Source: Promethearchaeota archaeon
GTDB lineage: Archaea > Asgardarchaeota > Lokiarchaeia > Sigynarchaeales > SOKP01
Length of the DNA: 21,986 nt
Assembly: GCA_014729315.1 (NCBI GenBank)
Contig: WJKD01000647.1
Coordinates: forward strand, 1 to 21,986
Direction of reading: 5' to 3'
Shown: positions 1 to 7,358 of the stretch, in pieces
Layout: the number at the start of each line of letters is the position of its first letter
How positions within the stretch are numbered: position 1 is the stretch's first letter
The notes under the pieces: generated by a model
Told to the model about the DNA's origin: nothing
Seen by the model: only the letters and a program-made list of their open reading frames with translations
Database searches by the model: none
Translations under genes and position numbers: made by a program

Positions 1-1
1 A

Positions 2-1048
2 ACTTCAGAAGCTACCGAGAGTCTTAAAGATGGCGATGAAGTCACAGTTGACGGAAAGCAAGGGATAATTTACGAAGGTTTGCAAAGCGAATTAATCGAA
101 AAAGAAGAGGAAAAGAAAAAATCAACCGAGAAAAAGGAAACTGCAGTAATTACCGGCACAAATGTTTACGTTAATTTATCGTCTCCAGACGCTGCTGAGG
201 AAGTAGCTAAAAGGAATGTCGATGGGGTTGGTCTCCTTCGCGCAGAATTTATCGCAGCTCAAATAGGATTTCACCCTAATAAAGCAATAGAACAGGGTAG
301 GAAAGGCGAATGGATTGATAATCTATCAAACGGATTAAAAGCTGTAGCATCTGCGTTCGATCCAAGACCAGTAATATATCGTACTTTAGATTTCAAAACC
401 AACGAATATAGAGAATTAAAAGGTGGTAAAAAATACGAACCTAAAGAAAACAATCCTATGATCGGATATAGAGGTTGTTTTAGAAATATTAACGATCGCG
501 AAGTATTTGAAATGGAACTTAAAGCAATTAACCGAATTCGAGATGAGTATAATCTTAAAAACTTACATGTTATGATCCCATTTGTTAGAACTATTGAAGA
601 ACTCAAAACTGCCATCGAAATAATGAACGAAAATGGATTAACCAGAAATAGAGATTTTAAACTATGGATTATGGTTGAGGTGCCTAGCACCGTTTTCCTA
701 ATCGAGAGATTTTTAGAATATGTGGACGGAGTCAGTATCGGAAGTAACGATTTAACTCAATTAATTTTAGGTGTAGATAGAGATAACGAAAATTTAAGCG
801 AATTATTCGACGAAAGAAATCCCGCAGTTTTAAAAGCATTAGAAATGATTATAATGGCATGTAGGAAAACGAATAAAACAGTATCGATCTGCGGTCAAGC
901 ACCATCAGTATACGAAGAAATAGTCGAATTTTTAGTAAAGCATGGAGTAACCAGCGTCTCTGTTAATCCCGATGCCATTGAATCTACAAGACGATTAGTT
1001 GCAAGCGTAGAAAAAAGATTCTTATTGAATAAAATGAGAAAAACCTAA
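2..1048 (+). CDS. ppsA: Phosphoenolpyruvate synthase, C-terminal part (left edge truncated)
   Basis: The frame is open from the first bases of the window, so this is the 3' end of a longer gene; the TTG at 80 is not a real start. The first codons encode the end of the swivelling phosphohistidine domain (DGDEVTVDGKQGIIYEG). The rest is the PEP/pyruvate-binding TIM barrel: GLLRAEF, the RTLDFKTNE stretch, NPMIGYRG, MVEVPS, SIGSNDLTQ, and the catalytic-cysteine motif SICGQAPS near the C-terminus. By family knowledge it converts pyruvate, ATP and water to PEP, AMP and phosphate in the cytosol for gluconeogenesis. Pyruvate phosphate dikinase shares this barrel, but the SICGQAPS motif and overall pattern favour PEP synthase. 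No operon partner is visible; a T-tract follows 75 bases after the stop. Confidence 0.93.
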   Translation, partial: TSEATESLKDGDEVTVDGKQGIIYEGLQSELIEKEEEKKKSTEKKETAVITGTNVYVNLSSPDAAEEVAKRNVDGVGLLRAEFIAAQIGFHPNKAIEQGRKGEWIDNLSNGLKAVASAFDPRPVIYRTLDFKTNEYRELKGGKKYEPKENNPMIGYRGCFRNINDREVFEMELKAINRIRDEYNLKNLHVMIPFVRTIEELKTAIEIMNENGLTRNRDFKLWIMVEVPSTVFLIERFLEYVDGVSIGSNDLTQLILGVDRDNENLSELFDERNPAVLKALEMIIMACRKTNKTVSICGQAPSVYEEIVEFLVKHGVTSVSVNPDAIESTRRLVASVEKRFLLNKMRKT

Positions 1049-1060
1049 CTCAGAATTATT

Positions 1061-1090
1061 TAATTTAATTGAATTTAATTGAATTTAATT
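1061..1090. repeat. Short tandem repeat, three 10-base units
   Basis: Three consecutive 10-base units, the last two exactly GAATTTAATT and the first TAATTTAATT, lie just after the PEP synthase stop. The purely AT-rich tract could help DNA melting or termination. It may simply be a slippage product. Confidence 0.6.
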
Positions 1091-1120
1091 CTCAAGTAGT
1101 CCATCACATAACAATAACTA

Positions 1121-1136
1121 AATTTTTTTCTTAACT
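1121..1136 (+). terminator. Candidate T-tract terminator of PEP synthase gene
   Basis: A run of seven T followed by CTT lies about 75 bases downstream of the stop codon, which fits archaeal T-rich intrinsic termination. No stable hairpin precedes it. Supported by position and composition only. Confidence 0.4.
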
Positions 1137-1290
1137 TTAGAAAATTCATTCATTTTTGGAAATGGATTTAAAATAAATTGTCTTTATTTTACAAATACCA
1201 ATCATTGATTCGGGTATCATTTATGCTTAATATTTTCTGCTTGGTTATCTTTTTATTCATTAATATCTATTGGGCTCAATATTTCGTTTT

Positions 1291-1347
1291 AATGATTGTA
1301 TGAAATCATTGGAAGATATAAATATCTCTCATAAATATATTTAAAAA
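1291..1347 (+). promoter_or_regulatory. Promoter with upstream dyad for the seven-helix membrane protein
   Basis: A TATA-like box (ATAAATATATTTAAAA, from 1331) is centred about 30 bases before the ATG at 1369, so the transcript would have a very short or no leader. Upstream is an inverted repeat, AATGATT (1291-1297) and AATCATT (1304-1310), separated by six bases, which could be an operator. The rest of the 1049-1368 gap shows only AT-rich sequence. Confidence 0.45.
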
Positions 1348-1368
1348 AGATGTACAGACTAGATATTC

Positions 1369-2499
1369 ATGATTACAAATATATTGATTTTATCAATTTC
1401 TTTTACATTATTAATACTTACGGGGATAATCTTTCAAAAAAGTAGAAAATATCACACTAATATAAAATTCTTGATGGCTTCTTTAATAACCATTTCTATC
1501 GCTAATACCGCTGTAGGATTGAATTTGGGAAACCTTATATTTATGATAATAATAACAAGCTTGTTGCCCTTGGGCGTCTTGTTTTTATTTTTTCATTACG
1601 AACAAATATCTTATCCTCGCCCAAGATTGAAGTTCTTAATTTTCTTGTTAGCTTTATACCTTTTTTCGCTATCCTTTAAATTAATTATCCCATTATATAT
1701 GGTCTTAAAAGGAATTTCTTTTAACCTCGATATTGTTAATTTAAGACAACATAACGATATTTTCATATATACGCTTTTTCGAATGTCTAATTTTTTAAAA
1801 TCTTTGATAATCCTTATTGTATTCACACTGGCCTTATCTACTATGTTAAAAGAGATTAAAATCATTAAATTAAGAGCTATTCAAATAGAATCAATAGGAT
1901 TGATATTTTTATTTATTTACGGGTTTTTGTATTTTATTCGAGATTTATTTTTCTATGATAGTTATTACGATATCTTAACTTTTACGGCATTACTTTTCTC
2001 ACTAGTTGGTTTATTACTAATAATTTCCAATTTTATAATGCATCCAGATTACCTTTATTTAATTCCTTTACCAATCTTTAACTTTATGATTTTTAATCAA
2101 GGTGGAAGTCCTTGCTATATTAGAAAAGTAAAGAACTTAGATAAAGAAGAACCTACTCGAGATTTAGAGCATCTAATGGCCGGAGCTTTTACCGCCGTCT
2201 CAACCATGTTTAAAGAAGTTCTCGGTGCTGGCGCTAATATCCGTTATATTGATGCAGATAATTTTATTATTCTTGTTACCTCCCTTCCAGATAAAAAAGG
2301 AGTACTTGTCGTTATTACAGGTGGTGAAACTGCTCTGTTTAAGAATTCACTTGTAAGATTTGCTCACACATGGCCGCCTCAATTGCTTAATAAGATAAAT
2401 GAAATTGTTGATTTGAATGAAGTTCGTCCGAAAATTGACGAATTAATTAAATCGTCGTTCCCGTACGTCGTTTTTTCCCAAATCAATAAAACAAACTAA
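1369..2499 (+). CDS. Seven-helix membrane protein with soluble C-terminal domain
   Basis: This 376-residue protein has about seven hydrophobic helices in residues 1-240. A soluble domain of roughly 130 residues follows, beginning near GGSPCYIRKV. The tail has an alpha/beta pattern (LMAGAFTAVSTMFKEVLG, then strands RYIDADNFIILVTSLP and KGVLVVITGG) that resembles longin or roadblock folds. Those folds in eukaryotes and Asgard archaea work with small GTPases. The fold call is inference from pattern; no catalytic motif is visible. The layout of helices plus cytosolic domain suggests a sensor or signalling scaffold. It stands alone, with its own promoter and more than 200 bases to the next gene. 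The broad architecture recalls the protein at 16993 but the C-terminal domain differs. Confidence 0.75.
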   Translation: MITNILILSISFTLLILTGIIFQKSRKYHTNIKFLMASLITISIANTAVGLNLGNLIFMIIITSLLPLGVLFLFFHYEQISYPRPRLKFLIFLLALYLFSLSFKLIIPLYMVLKGISFNLDIVNLRQHNDIFIYTLFRMSNFLKSLIILIVFTLALSTMLKEIKIIKLRAIQIESIGLIFLFIYGFLYFIRDLFFYDSYYDILTFTALLFSLVGLLLIISNFIMHPDYLYLIPLPIFNFMIFNQGGSPCYIRKVKNLDKEEPTRDLEHLMAGAFTAVSTMFKEVLGAGANIRYIDADNFIILVTSLPDKKGVLVVITGGETALFKNSLVRFAHTWPPQLLNKINEIVDLNEVRPKIDELIKSSFPYVVFSQINKTN

Positions 2500-2652
2500 A
2501 TTCAGTATTTCTAAGAATCAAATTCCGTAGAAATCATTAAAGAGTTAAACAACTATTTATCCATAATTAATGTTATTTTCTTAAGAAAAGGAACTTTAAG
2601 AAATCAAGCTTTGTTGACTTATAATTTTGTCTCAATATAAAAATGAAGAATC

Positions 2653-2664
2653 TTTGATATAAAA
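2653..2664 (+). promoter_or_regulatory. TATA-like promoter of the hydroxyacid dehydrogenase gene
   Basis: TTTGATATAAAATA lies about 40 bases before the ATG at 2700, giving a predicted transcript start near 2686 and a leader of about 14 bases. A second AT-rich candidate (GATTATATA, 2680-2688) is too close to the ATG. Nothing else was recognised in the 2500-2699 gap. Confidence 0.35.
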
Positions 2665-2699
2665 TAAGAAAAAATTCAAGATTATATACTATTAGGAAT

Positions 2700-3641
2700 A
2701 TGAAGTTAAGCGTCTTGATAAGAAGTTCAGCAATCGAAGCTTTAAACTTTTCTAAAGAGAATAAGAAAAAATTGGAGGATTTACTTCCAGACATAGATGT
2801 TATAGTTCATAACACTCCAAAATCTTTTAGAGACGATTTATCTGATGTAGATATCGCTTTAGTTTGGAATTTTAAACCAAGTTGGATCAAAAGAGCTCCA
2901 ATCCTGAAGTGGATAGCAGTTCCGTCAGCTGGAACTGATTATATGTCAAAAGACGATTATCCAGAGAGAATTAAATTTACCAATAGCACATTTCACGGAA
3001 AAATTATGGCAGAAACTGTCCTTGGAGCGATGCTAGGATTTTCCCGTGGTCTCTTCTGGAATATTAAAAATTTTAACGAGTTTCAATGGCCTAGAAATCA
3101 GATTGATAATTATTCAACAACTTTAAAAGGATCCCATCTTGCTATTCTCGGTTATGGTCATATTGGGCGTTATATAGCTGAGCTAGCTAAACCTTTCGGA
3201 GTTAGAATTACCGGTATAAAAAGAACCATGACTAAGAAACCCAGCTTTTTTGAAGAAAATGATAAGATCATTACCATAGAGAGCTTAGATTCAATTTTAC
3301 CCTATGTAGATCATTTGGTGGTGGTTTTACCAAGAACAGAATCAACAAATAATATAATAGAAAAAGAAAGGTTAAATCTCCTTCCGAAAAAAGCTTATTT
3401 ATATAATATAGGGAGAGGAAACGCAATTAATGAGGCTGCACTAATCGATTCATTAAATCAAGAAAAAATAAGCGGTGCCTATTTAGATGTTTTTGAAAAC
3501 GAGCCATTAGCTGACGACTCACCGTTGAGAAAATGTCCAAATATAGTATTAACGCCCCATTCATCTGCGATAGCTCCAAATTTTTTAAATCTCTTTATAG
3601 ATGAGTTTGTAGAAAGATATAAAAAATGGATAGCAACATAA
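2700..3641 (+). CDS. D-2-hydroxyacid dehydrogenase, NAD(P)-dependent
   Basis: This 313-residue protein has the family's two-domain layout. The N-terminal half of the substrate domain is followed by a Rossmann domain with the dinucleotide motif GYGHIG at 151-156. The catalytic triad is readable: Arg239 (NIGRG), Glu268 (ENEPL) and His287 (TPHSSA). By family knowledge it interconverts a 2-oxoacid and a D-2-hydroxyacid using NADH or NADPH. The residue after the first strand following the glycine motif is not the usual Asp (GVRITGIKRT), and the nearby KR could favour NADPH; that is inference. Substrate cannot be assigned; glyoxylate/hydroxypyruvate reductase-like members are the nearest match I recall. 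It appears monocistronic. Confidence 0.9.
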   Translation: MKLSVLIRSSAIEALNFSKENKKKLEDLLPDIDVIVHNTPKSFRDDLSDVDIALVWNFKPSWIKRAPILKWIAVPSAGTDYMSKDDYPERIKFTNSTFHGKIMAETVLGAMLGFSRGLFWNIKNFNEFQWPRNQIDNYSTTLKGSHLAILGYGHIGRYIAELAKPFGVRITGIKRTMTKKPSFFEENDKIITIESLDSILPYVDHLVVVLPRTESTNNIIEKERLNLLPKKAYLYNIGRGNAINEAALIDSLNQEKISGAYLDVFENEPLADDSPLRKCPNIVLTPHSSAIAPNFLNLFIDEFVERYKKWIAT

Positions 3642-3708
3642 ATTGAAAAGATTCTATAATTTTAGTCAACATATCTCAAGATTTTATAACACAAGATTCA
3701 TATAGTTA

Positions 3709-3729
3709 TATAAGTATATACTTATAAAA
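3709..3729 (+). promoter_or_regulatory. ArsR-type operator overlapping the TATA box of the repressor gene
   Basis: A perfect 18-base palindrome, TATAAGT-ATAT-ACTTATA (3709-3726), runs into the TATA-like sequence CTTATAAAA (3721-3729). The TATA box is centred about 27 bases before the ATG at 3753, so the mRNA is probably leaderless. A protein bound here would block TBP, giving autorepression. The same arms recur at 4195-4212. Confidence 0.75.
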
Positions 3730-3752
3730 TTGGAATATTTTAAATAAGTTCC

Positions 3753-4109
3753 ATGAAAACTGATATTCTTGAAGGACTGTCTGATTTTTTTAAAGCGCTC
3801 AGCGATCCTACGAGGCTGAAATTATTTAGATTATTAATGTTCAATGACGAAGATAAACTAAAAGTTACTGACCTGGCTGAGAAAATAGGTGTATCTCAAC
3901 CCGCAATTACTCAACATATTAATATCTTAAAAGATCTTAAGCTAATTAATTCAAATAGAGAACAAAATCGAAAATTTTATTTTATAAACAAAACTAAATT
4001 CAAATCCTATAAAAGAATTCTTAATATAATGATGGATATTTCTAACATGAGATGTACATTTAAAGGCAAATGTGCAGAATGCCCAAATAGCCGCTTTCAT
4101 AAAAAATAA
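3753..4109 (+). CDS. ArsR-family winged-helix repressor with C-terminal cysteines
   Basis: This 118-residue protein starts with the typical ArsR opening (FFKALSDPTRLKLFRLL). The helix-turn-helix is KVTDLAEKIGVSQPAITQHINILKD (residues 37-61) and a wing follows (NREQNRKFYFI). The tail carries three cysteines, 101, 107 and 110 (CTFKGKCAEC). These could bind a metal, metalloid or Fe-S cluster, or sense redox state; this is not the classic ArsR ELCVCDL site in helix 3, so the ligand cannot be assigned. The gene's promoter and that of the flavodoxin-methyltransferase pair downstream carry the same palindrome. It is therefore probably an autoregulated repressor of that pair. The ATG at 3753 fits a leaderless start. 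Confidence 0.9.
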   Translation: MKTDILEGLSDFFKALSDPTRLKLFRLLMFNDEDKLKVTDLAEKIGVSQPAITQHINILKDLKLINSNREQNRKFYFINKTKFKSYKRILNIMMDISNMRCTFKGKCAECPNSRFHKK

Positions 4110-4194
4110 CTATCTCTTCCTCTTAAGAACTGATTTAATCCTTACTTTTTTCTTAATTACAATTGATCAAATTATTAACCCCATTAATTTTAAA

Positions 4195-4244
4195 TATAAG
4201 TGCACACTTATATAAGTAATCGCCTATATAACCAAACACTTATA
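4195..4244 (+). promoter_or_regulatory. Multi-site ArsR-type operator and promoter of the flavodoxin operon
   Basis: TATAAGT-GCAC-ACTTATA (4195-4212) has the same seven-base arms and four-base spacer as the palindrome before the repressor gene. Two more half-sites follow: TATAAGT at 4211-4217 and ACTTATA at 4238-4244. A TATA-like box (CTATATAAC, about 4224-4232) lies between them, predicting a start near 4254, just before the ATG at 4266. Occupancy would cover the BRE/TATA region and the transcription start. Confidence 0.7.
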
Positions 4245-4265
4245 AAACCATAGAGTGAACGATTA

Positions 4266-5090
4266 ATGAAGAAAAAAACTGCTTTAACATACTTTTCACC
4301 TACAGGTAATACAGCTAAAATGGCTAGATATATTAAGAAGAAATTAATAAATTTTGAGAAAAACCTACAGATTGATGAATATGACATTACTCCACATTCT
4401 AAAAGGCAAGAAAAAATTAAAATAGAACAATATGATTCATGTTTTTTTGGTTTTCCAATATATGCTTGGCGGGCACCAAAAATAGCGAGAGATTGGCTCA
4501 GAACATTAGAAGGTAATGGAATAAAGTGTTCAGTCTTTTTTACATATGGAGGAGTTGATCCAGGTGCTGCTCACTACAATATACAGCAAATATTAAATGC
4601 GCAAAATTTCAATTTAGTCTCAACTGCAGAATTTGTATGTGAACATACATATAATTGCGGGGGATGGAACGTGATGATAAATAGACCAAATAAATTAGAT
4701 TTCAAAATTGCTGATGAATATATTAAAGAAACATGGAAAAGGTTGAAAAGCGAAGTATATGAAATTATTCAAATTGAAAATCCAAAAATATCTGAAAGAA
4801 TTCTTTTTAGGCTTGAAAATGATGTCAAAAGAGTTATGGAACCCCCTTCGAGACGAGGTGCCGATTGTAGTCTCTGCGAAGCTTGTGAAAGTCGTTGTCC
4901 CGCAAATGCAATGAGCTTTGAAACTGGAGATGTTGACACTGATCTCTGTATTCGATGTTATAGCTGTTTTATAAATTGTCCTGATAAAGCATTGAAGATA
5001 AATGATCTCAATTCAATCTATCAATTATTTTCAAAGTTGGAAAGATTAGGTGTGGATGAAAGTACTGTTTATAGCAAATACTATATATAA
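4266..5090 (+). CDS. Flavodoxin-ferredoxin fusion protein (EFR1-like)
   Basis: This 274-residue protein has an N-terminal flavodoxin fold with the FMN phosphate loop SPTGNT (residues 11-16) and strands around FFGFPIYAWRAPK and FFTYGGVDPGAA. A C-terminal two-cluster ferredoxin follows. Its cysteines are at 201, 204, 207 and 211 (CxxCxxCxxxCP) and at 228, 231, 234 and 238 (the same spacing), for two [4Fe-4S] clusters. By family resemblance it passes electrons in the cytosol between an FMN and two clusters; the partner is unknown. It is the first gene of a two-gene unit with the methyltransferase 22 bases downstream, behind an operator matching that of the ArsR repressor. This suggests a stress- or ligand-induced redox plus methylation pair. 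Confidence 0.9.
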   Translation: MKKKTALTYFSPTGNTAKMARYIKKKLINFEKNLQIDEYDITPHSKRQEKIKIEQYDSCFFGFPIYAWRAPKIARDWLRTLEGNGIKCSVFFTYGGVDPGAAHYNIQQILNAQNFNLVSTAEFVCEHTYNCGGWNVMINRPNKLDFKIADEYIKETWKRLKSEVYEIIQIENPKISERILFRLENDVKRVMEPPSRRGADCSLCEACESRCPANAMSFETGDVDTDLCIRCYSCFINCPDKALKINDLNSIYQLFSKLERLGVDESTVYSKYYI

Positions 5091-5112
5091 TAAGAAAAGG
5101 AGATAAAAAAGT

Positions 5113-5649
5113 ATGGAAAATCTAAAAGACAAACCAATGAAGAATATAGGATTTAGATTTATGTCTGCGTTTTTTGTTCTAAGAGATCTATTCTCTGATC
5201 CTATGAAAAAAATTATTAAAGCTAAAGTGAAAAAGGGAGATTTCGTTTTAGATTATGGATGTGGTCCAGGTAGTTTTTCGGTCACAGCAGCTAAAGTCGT
5301 TGGAGATTTAGGTAAGGTTTATGCCGCAGATATCCAACCCTTATCTGCTGAAAAAGTTCTAAATAAAGCTGAAAAAGAGGGACTTAATAATATTGAAACG
5401 ATAACGACAGATTGTGATACAGGTCTTCACAATAATTCGATTGATGTTATTTTATGTTTTGATATGTTCCATATGTTAAGCGATCAAAGACAGATCTTAG
5501 AAGAATTCGGTCGAATTTTAAAACCAGACGGGATTCTGTCATTAGACGATCATCATATGAAAGAAATTGAATCGAAAGTTATAGAGACAGGATTATTCAA
5601 AATCAATGAAAAAATAGACAAGACCTACAATTTTAGAAAAAATATCTAA
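5113..5649 (+). CDS. Class I SAM-dependent methyltransferase
   Basis: This 178-residue protein contains motif I for SAM binding, VLDYGCGPG (residues 45-53), the acidic residue ending strand 2 (VYAADI), and the later motifs DVILCFDMFHML and LKPDGILSLDDHH. It is of the UbiE/Methyltransf_11 type and rather short. The substrate cannot be read. The ArsR neighbour invites comparison with arsenite methylation, but the conserved cysteines of ArsM enzymes are not evident, so that function is not claimed. A strong Shine-Dalgarno sequence (AAAGGAGA, about 5096-5103) precedes the ATG and implies translation from a transcript shared with the flavodoxin gene. A T-rich tract follows the stop. Confidence 0.88.
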   Translation: MENLKDKPMKNIGFRFMSAFFVLRDLFSDPMKKIIKAKVKKGDFVLDYGCGPGSFSVTAAKVVGDLGKVYAADIQPLSAEKVLNKAEKEGLNNIETITTDCDTGLHNNSIDVILCFDMFHMLSDQRQILEEFGRILKPDGILSLDDHHMKEIESKVIETGLFKINEKIDKTYNFRKNI

Positions 5650-5692
5650 TTCTCTTTCTTATCTTTTATTCTTTTTTCGTTTTAATTGTTTT
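5650..5692 (+). terminator. T-rich terminator after the methyltransferase gene
   Basis: A pyrimidine-rich stretch containing runs of T (TTTTATTCTTTTTTCGTTTT and more) begins directly at the stop codon. It is the clearest archaeal-type terminator in the window and separates the redox unit from the trp region. Confidence 0.55.
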
Positions 5693-5727
5693 AGAGATGT
5701 CACATTCATCTATGTTCAAACAAATTA

Positions 5728-5737
5728 TTTATATATG
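5728..5737 (+). promoter_or_regulatory. TATA-like promoter in front of the structured RNA and trp operon
   Basis: TTTATATATG is centred near 5732, predicting a transcript start near 5758, about 10 bases before the first base of the long stem at 5767. It could drive a free-standing RNA or the trp transcript with a leader of about 265 bases. A second TATA-like sequence (TTTATAATAC, about 5880-5889) could serve the trp operon separately. Confidence 0.45.
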
Positions 5738-5757
5738 AGTATTCTTTAATCTTAGAT

Positions 5758-5885
5758 AATAATCTCAATATGATTTAAAGAAAAATGTCCACTGATAGAC
5801 TATTTGTTTTCCGTTGGCAGTGGTATTGGCGTGCTTAGGTCACGCATCTCATTGGTTAAATCATATTTAGATAACTGATTTTTAT
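5758..5885 (+). ncRNA. Candidate structured RNA, three-way junction, upstream of trp operon
   Basis: The sequence can form a perfect 12-pair outer stem, AATATGATTTAA (5767-5778) with TTAAATCATATT (5856-5867). It encloses two inner hairpins: CCACTG (5789-5794) with CAGTGG (5818-5823), and GCGTG (5829-5833) with CACGC (5841-5845). The 70 bases between the outer strands are about 47% GC, far above the surrounding DNA, which is a common mark of structured RNA in AT-rich archaea. A TATA-like box sits at the right distance upstream and a TTTTT run at 5879-5884 could end it. It matches no riboswitch, tRNA, C/D or H/ACA RNA I know. Possible roles are a trp leader switch or an independent RNA. The 8-base direct repeat TTAGATAA (5752-5759, 5867-5874) raises the alternative of a tiny mobile insert. 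Confidence 0.45.
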
Positions 5886-6022
5886 AATACTTTTCATAGC
5901 TTAAAGAAAGTATTTTCACCTTTTTCTGAATGTGCTTTATTACATTGATTTCCAATCTAATAATGTTACACATCTAAGATGAGTTATTAAAATGGACAAA
6001 ACTAGTAAGAGGAAAATATAAA

Positions 6023-6280
6023 ATGATTGAAGAAAGAATTGAGGAATCTAATTTAGATTATGTTGGAAGTGGATTCATAAAGAATATTCAAAACGACAAA
6101 AAAAATCGTAAAAAATTGAAAGAACATATTTTTGACGAGGTTATAAGTCTCATATATCAAAAGAAAACGTATATGCTTGGTCCTGAGAAAACTAAGACTG
6201 CAAGATTCATAGCAACTCATTTTATCGATGTTTTTGAGTTATTAGATAATTTAATAAATAAAAATAAAAAAAGGTTATGA
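6023..6280 (+). CDS. Small hypothetical protein heading the trp operon
   Basis: This 85-residue, charged and largely helical protein is not recognised. It has a basic middle (NDKKNRKKLKEH), a basic tail (NKNKKRL) and no cysteine cluster or membrane segment. A Shine-Dalgarno-like AGAGGA (about 6007-6012) precedes the ATG, and the stop is six bases before trpD, so it is translated with the operon. The 373 bases upstream hold the terminator, promoter and candidate structured RNA listed separately. Position at the operon head would suit a regulator or leader-coupled protein, but there is no sequence evidence for that role. Confidence 0.65.
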   Translation: MIEERIEESNLDYVGSGFIKNIQNDKKNRKKLKEHIFDEVISLIYQKKTYMLGPEKTKTARFIATHFIDVFELLDNLINKNKKRL

Positions 6281-6286
6281 AACATT

Positions 6287-7342
6287 ATGTCTGATGCTAA
6301 AATATTAAAAGGTTTAAGAAGGATCATCAAAAAGGAAAGCTTAACTCAAAAAGAAGCTGAAGAAATAATGAGAGAGATCATGTCGGGGAAAGCAACTCAT
6401 ACCCAATTGGGTGCGTTTTTAACTGCTTTAAGTATGAAAGGTGAATCTATCCAAGAGATAACCGGATTTGCAAAAATAATGAGATATTTTTCTAATCAAA
6501 TTAATCCTAATATTAAGGGAGAACTATTAGATACATGCGGAACAGGAGGGGACAAAATTAAGACTTTTAATATAAGCACACTTACAGCATTAGTAGTGGC
6601 GGGTTGCGGTGTTTATGTAGCTAAACACGGGAATAGGGCAGTGACAAGCAATTGTGGGAGTGCTGATTTATTAGAGGGATTAGGAGTAAAAATCGATTTA
6701 CCTCCAGAGAAAGTTAAAATATGCATTGAAAAAGCTGGAATTGGTTTTATGTTCGCACCCTTATTTCATCCCGCAATGAAATATGCCATGCCTACACGTA
6801 GAGAATTAAAAATTCGAACGGTTTTTAATATACTAGGGCCTTTGACCAATCCTGCGAATGCTCAATGTCATACTTTAGGAGTCTTTCAAAAAGATTTATT
6901 ACCTATAATGGCTAAAGTTTTGGGAAATCTGGGGGGGGACCACATTTTTACAGTTCACAATTCTTTTGGAATTGACGAATTAGCTCCAGTTGGAATAAAT
7001 TATATAAGTGAGTATTATAATGGAAATTTACAAACTTATGCTCTGACAAACGAGGATTTTAACCTTCCGAATTGCTCCATTGAGGATCTCTTAGCAGGAA
7101 CTTTAGAAGACAACCTAAAAATTGCTATAAATATATTAAGGGGGCAAATAAAAGACTCAAAATACTATACGGTTCTCATGAATGCGTCTTTAGCTCTAAA
7201 AAGTGCGAATGTTGCTTCTGATTTTGGTGAAGGTATATCTATTGCAGAAGAATCAATAGAATCGGGAAAGGCATTCCAAAAACTCGAAAAACTTATTGAA
7301 ATTTCAGAGGGACCTAAAGAGAAATTAAAGTGCTTATGCTAA
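6287..7342 (+). CDS. trpD: Anthranilate phosphoribosyltransferase
   Basis: The enzyme joins anthranilate to PRPP to give phosphoribosyl-anthranilate, the second dedicated step to tryptophan. At 351 residues it has the normal family length. Visible motifs are the PRPP pyrophosphate loop CGTGGD (84-89), KHGNR (113-117), the anthranilate-binding HPAMK (161-165), RREL (171-174), GPLTNP (184-189) and the metal-binding acidic pair in FGIDELAPVG. There is no TrpG fusion; trpG is separate at 14648. It is followed 16 bases later by trpC. Confidence 0.97.
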   Translation: MSDAKILKGLRRIIKKESLTQKEAEEIMREIMSGKATHTQLGAFLTALSMKGESIQEITGFAKIMRYFSNQINPNIKGELLDTCGTGGDKIKTFNISTLTALVVAGCGVYVAKHGNRAVTSNCGSADLLEGLGVKIDLPPEKVKICIEKAGIGFMFAPLFHPAMKYAMPTRRELKIRTVFNILGPLTNPANAQCHTLGVFQKDLLPIMAKVLGNLGGDHIFTVHNSFGIDELAPVGINYISEYYNGNLQTYALTNEDFNLPNCSIEDLLAGTLEDNLKIAINILRGQIKDSKYYTVLMNASLALKSANVASDFGEGISIAEESIESGKAFQKLEKLIEISEGPKEKLKCLC

Positions 7343-7358
7343 ATTAAGGGTTATAATA

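Noticed and set aside
271..690. A 139-codon minus-strand open frame within the PEP synthase gene.
   Set aside because: It lies opposite strongly conserved plus-strand coding sequence and its hydrophobic text is a by-product of the reverse frame.
5113..5649. Assignment of the methyltransferase as arsenite methyltransferase because an ArsR gene is near.
   Set aside because: The conserved cysteines of ArsM are not seen and the repressor lacks the classic arsenic site.
5770..5880. C/D box RNA or hammerhead ribozyme in the structured element (CTGA at 5792 and 5875, CTGATAGA).
   Set aside because: The spacing is about 105 bases, too long for a C/D RNA, the C box is imperfect, and the hammerhead core GAAA and CTGATGA are not present.
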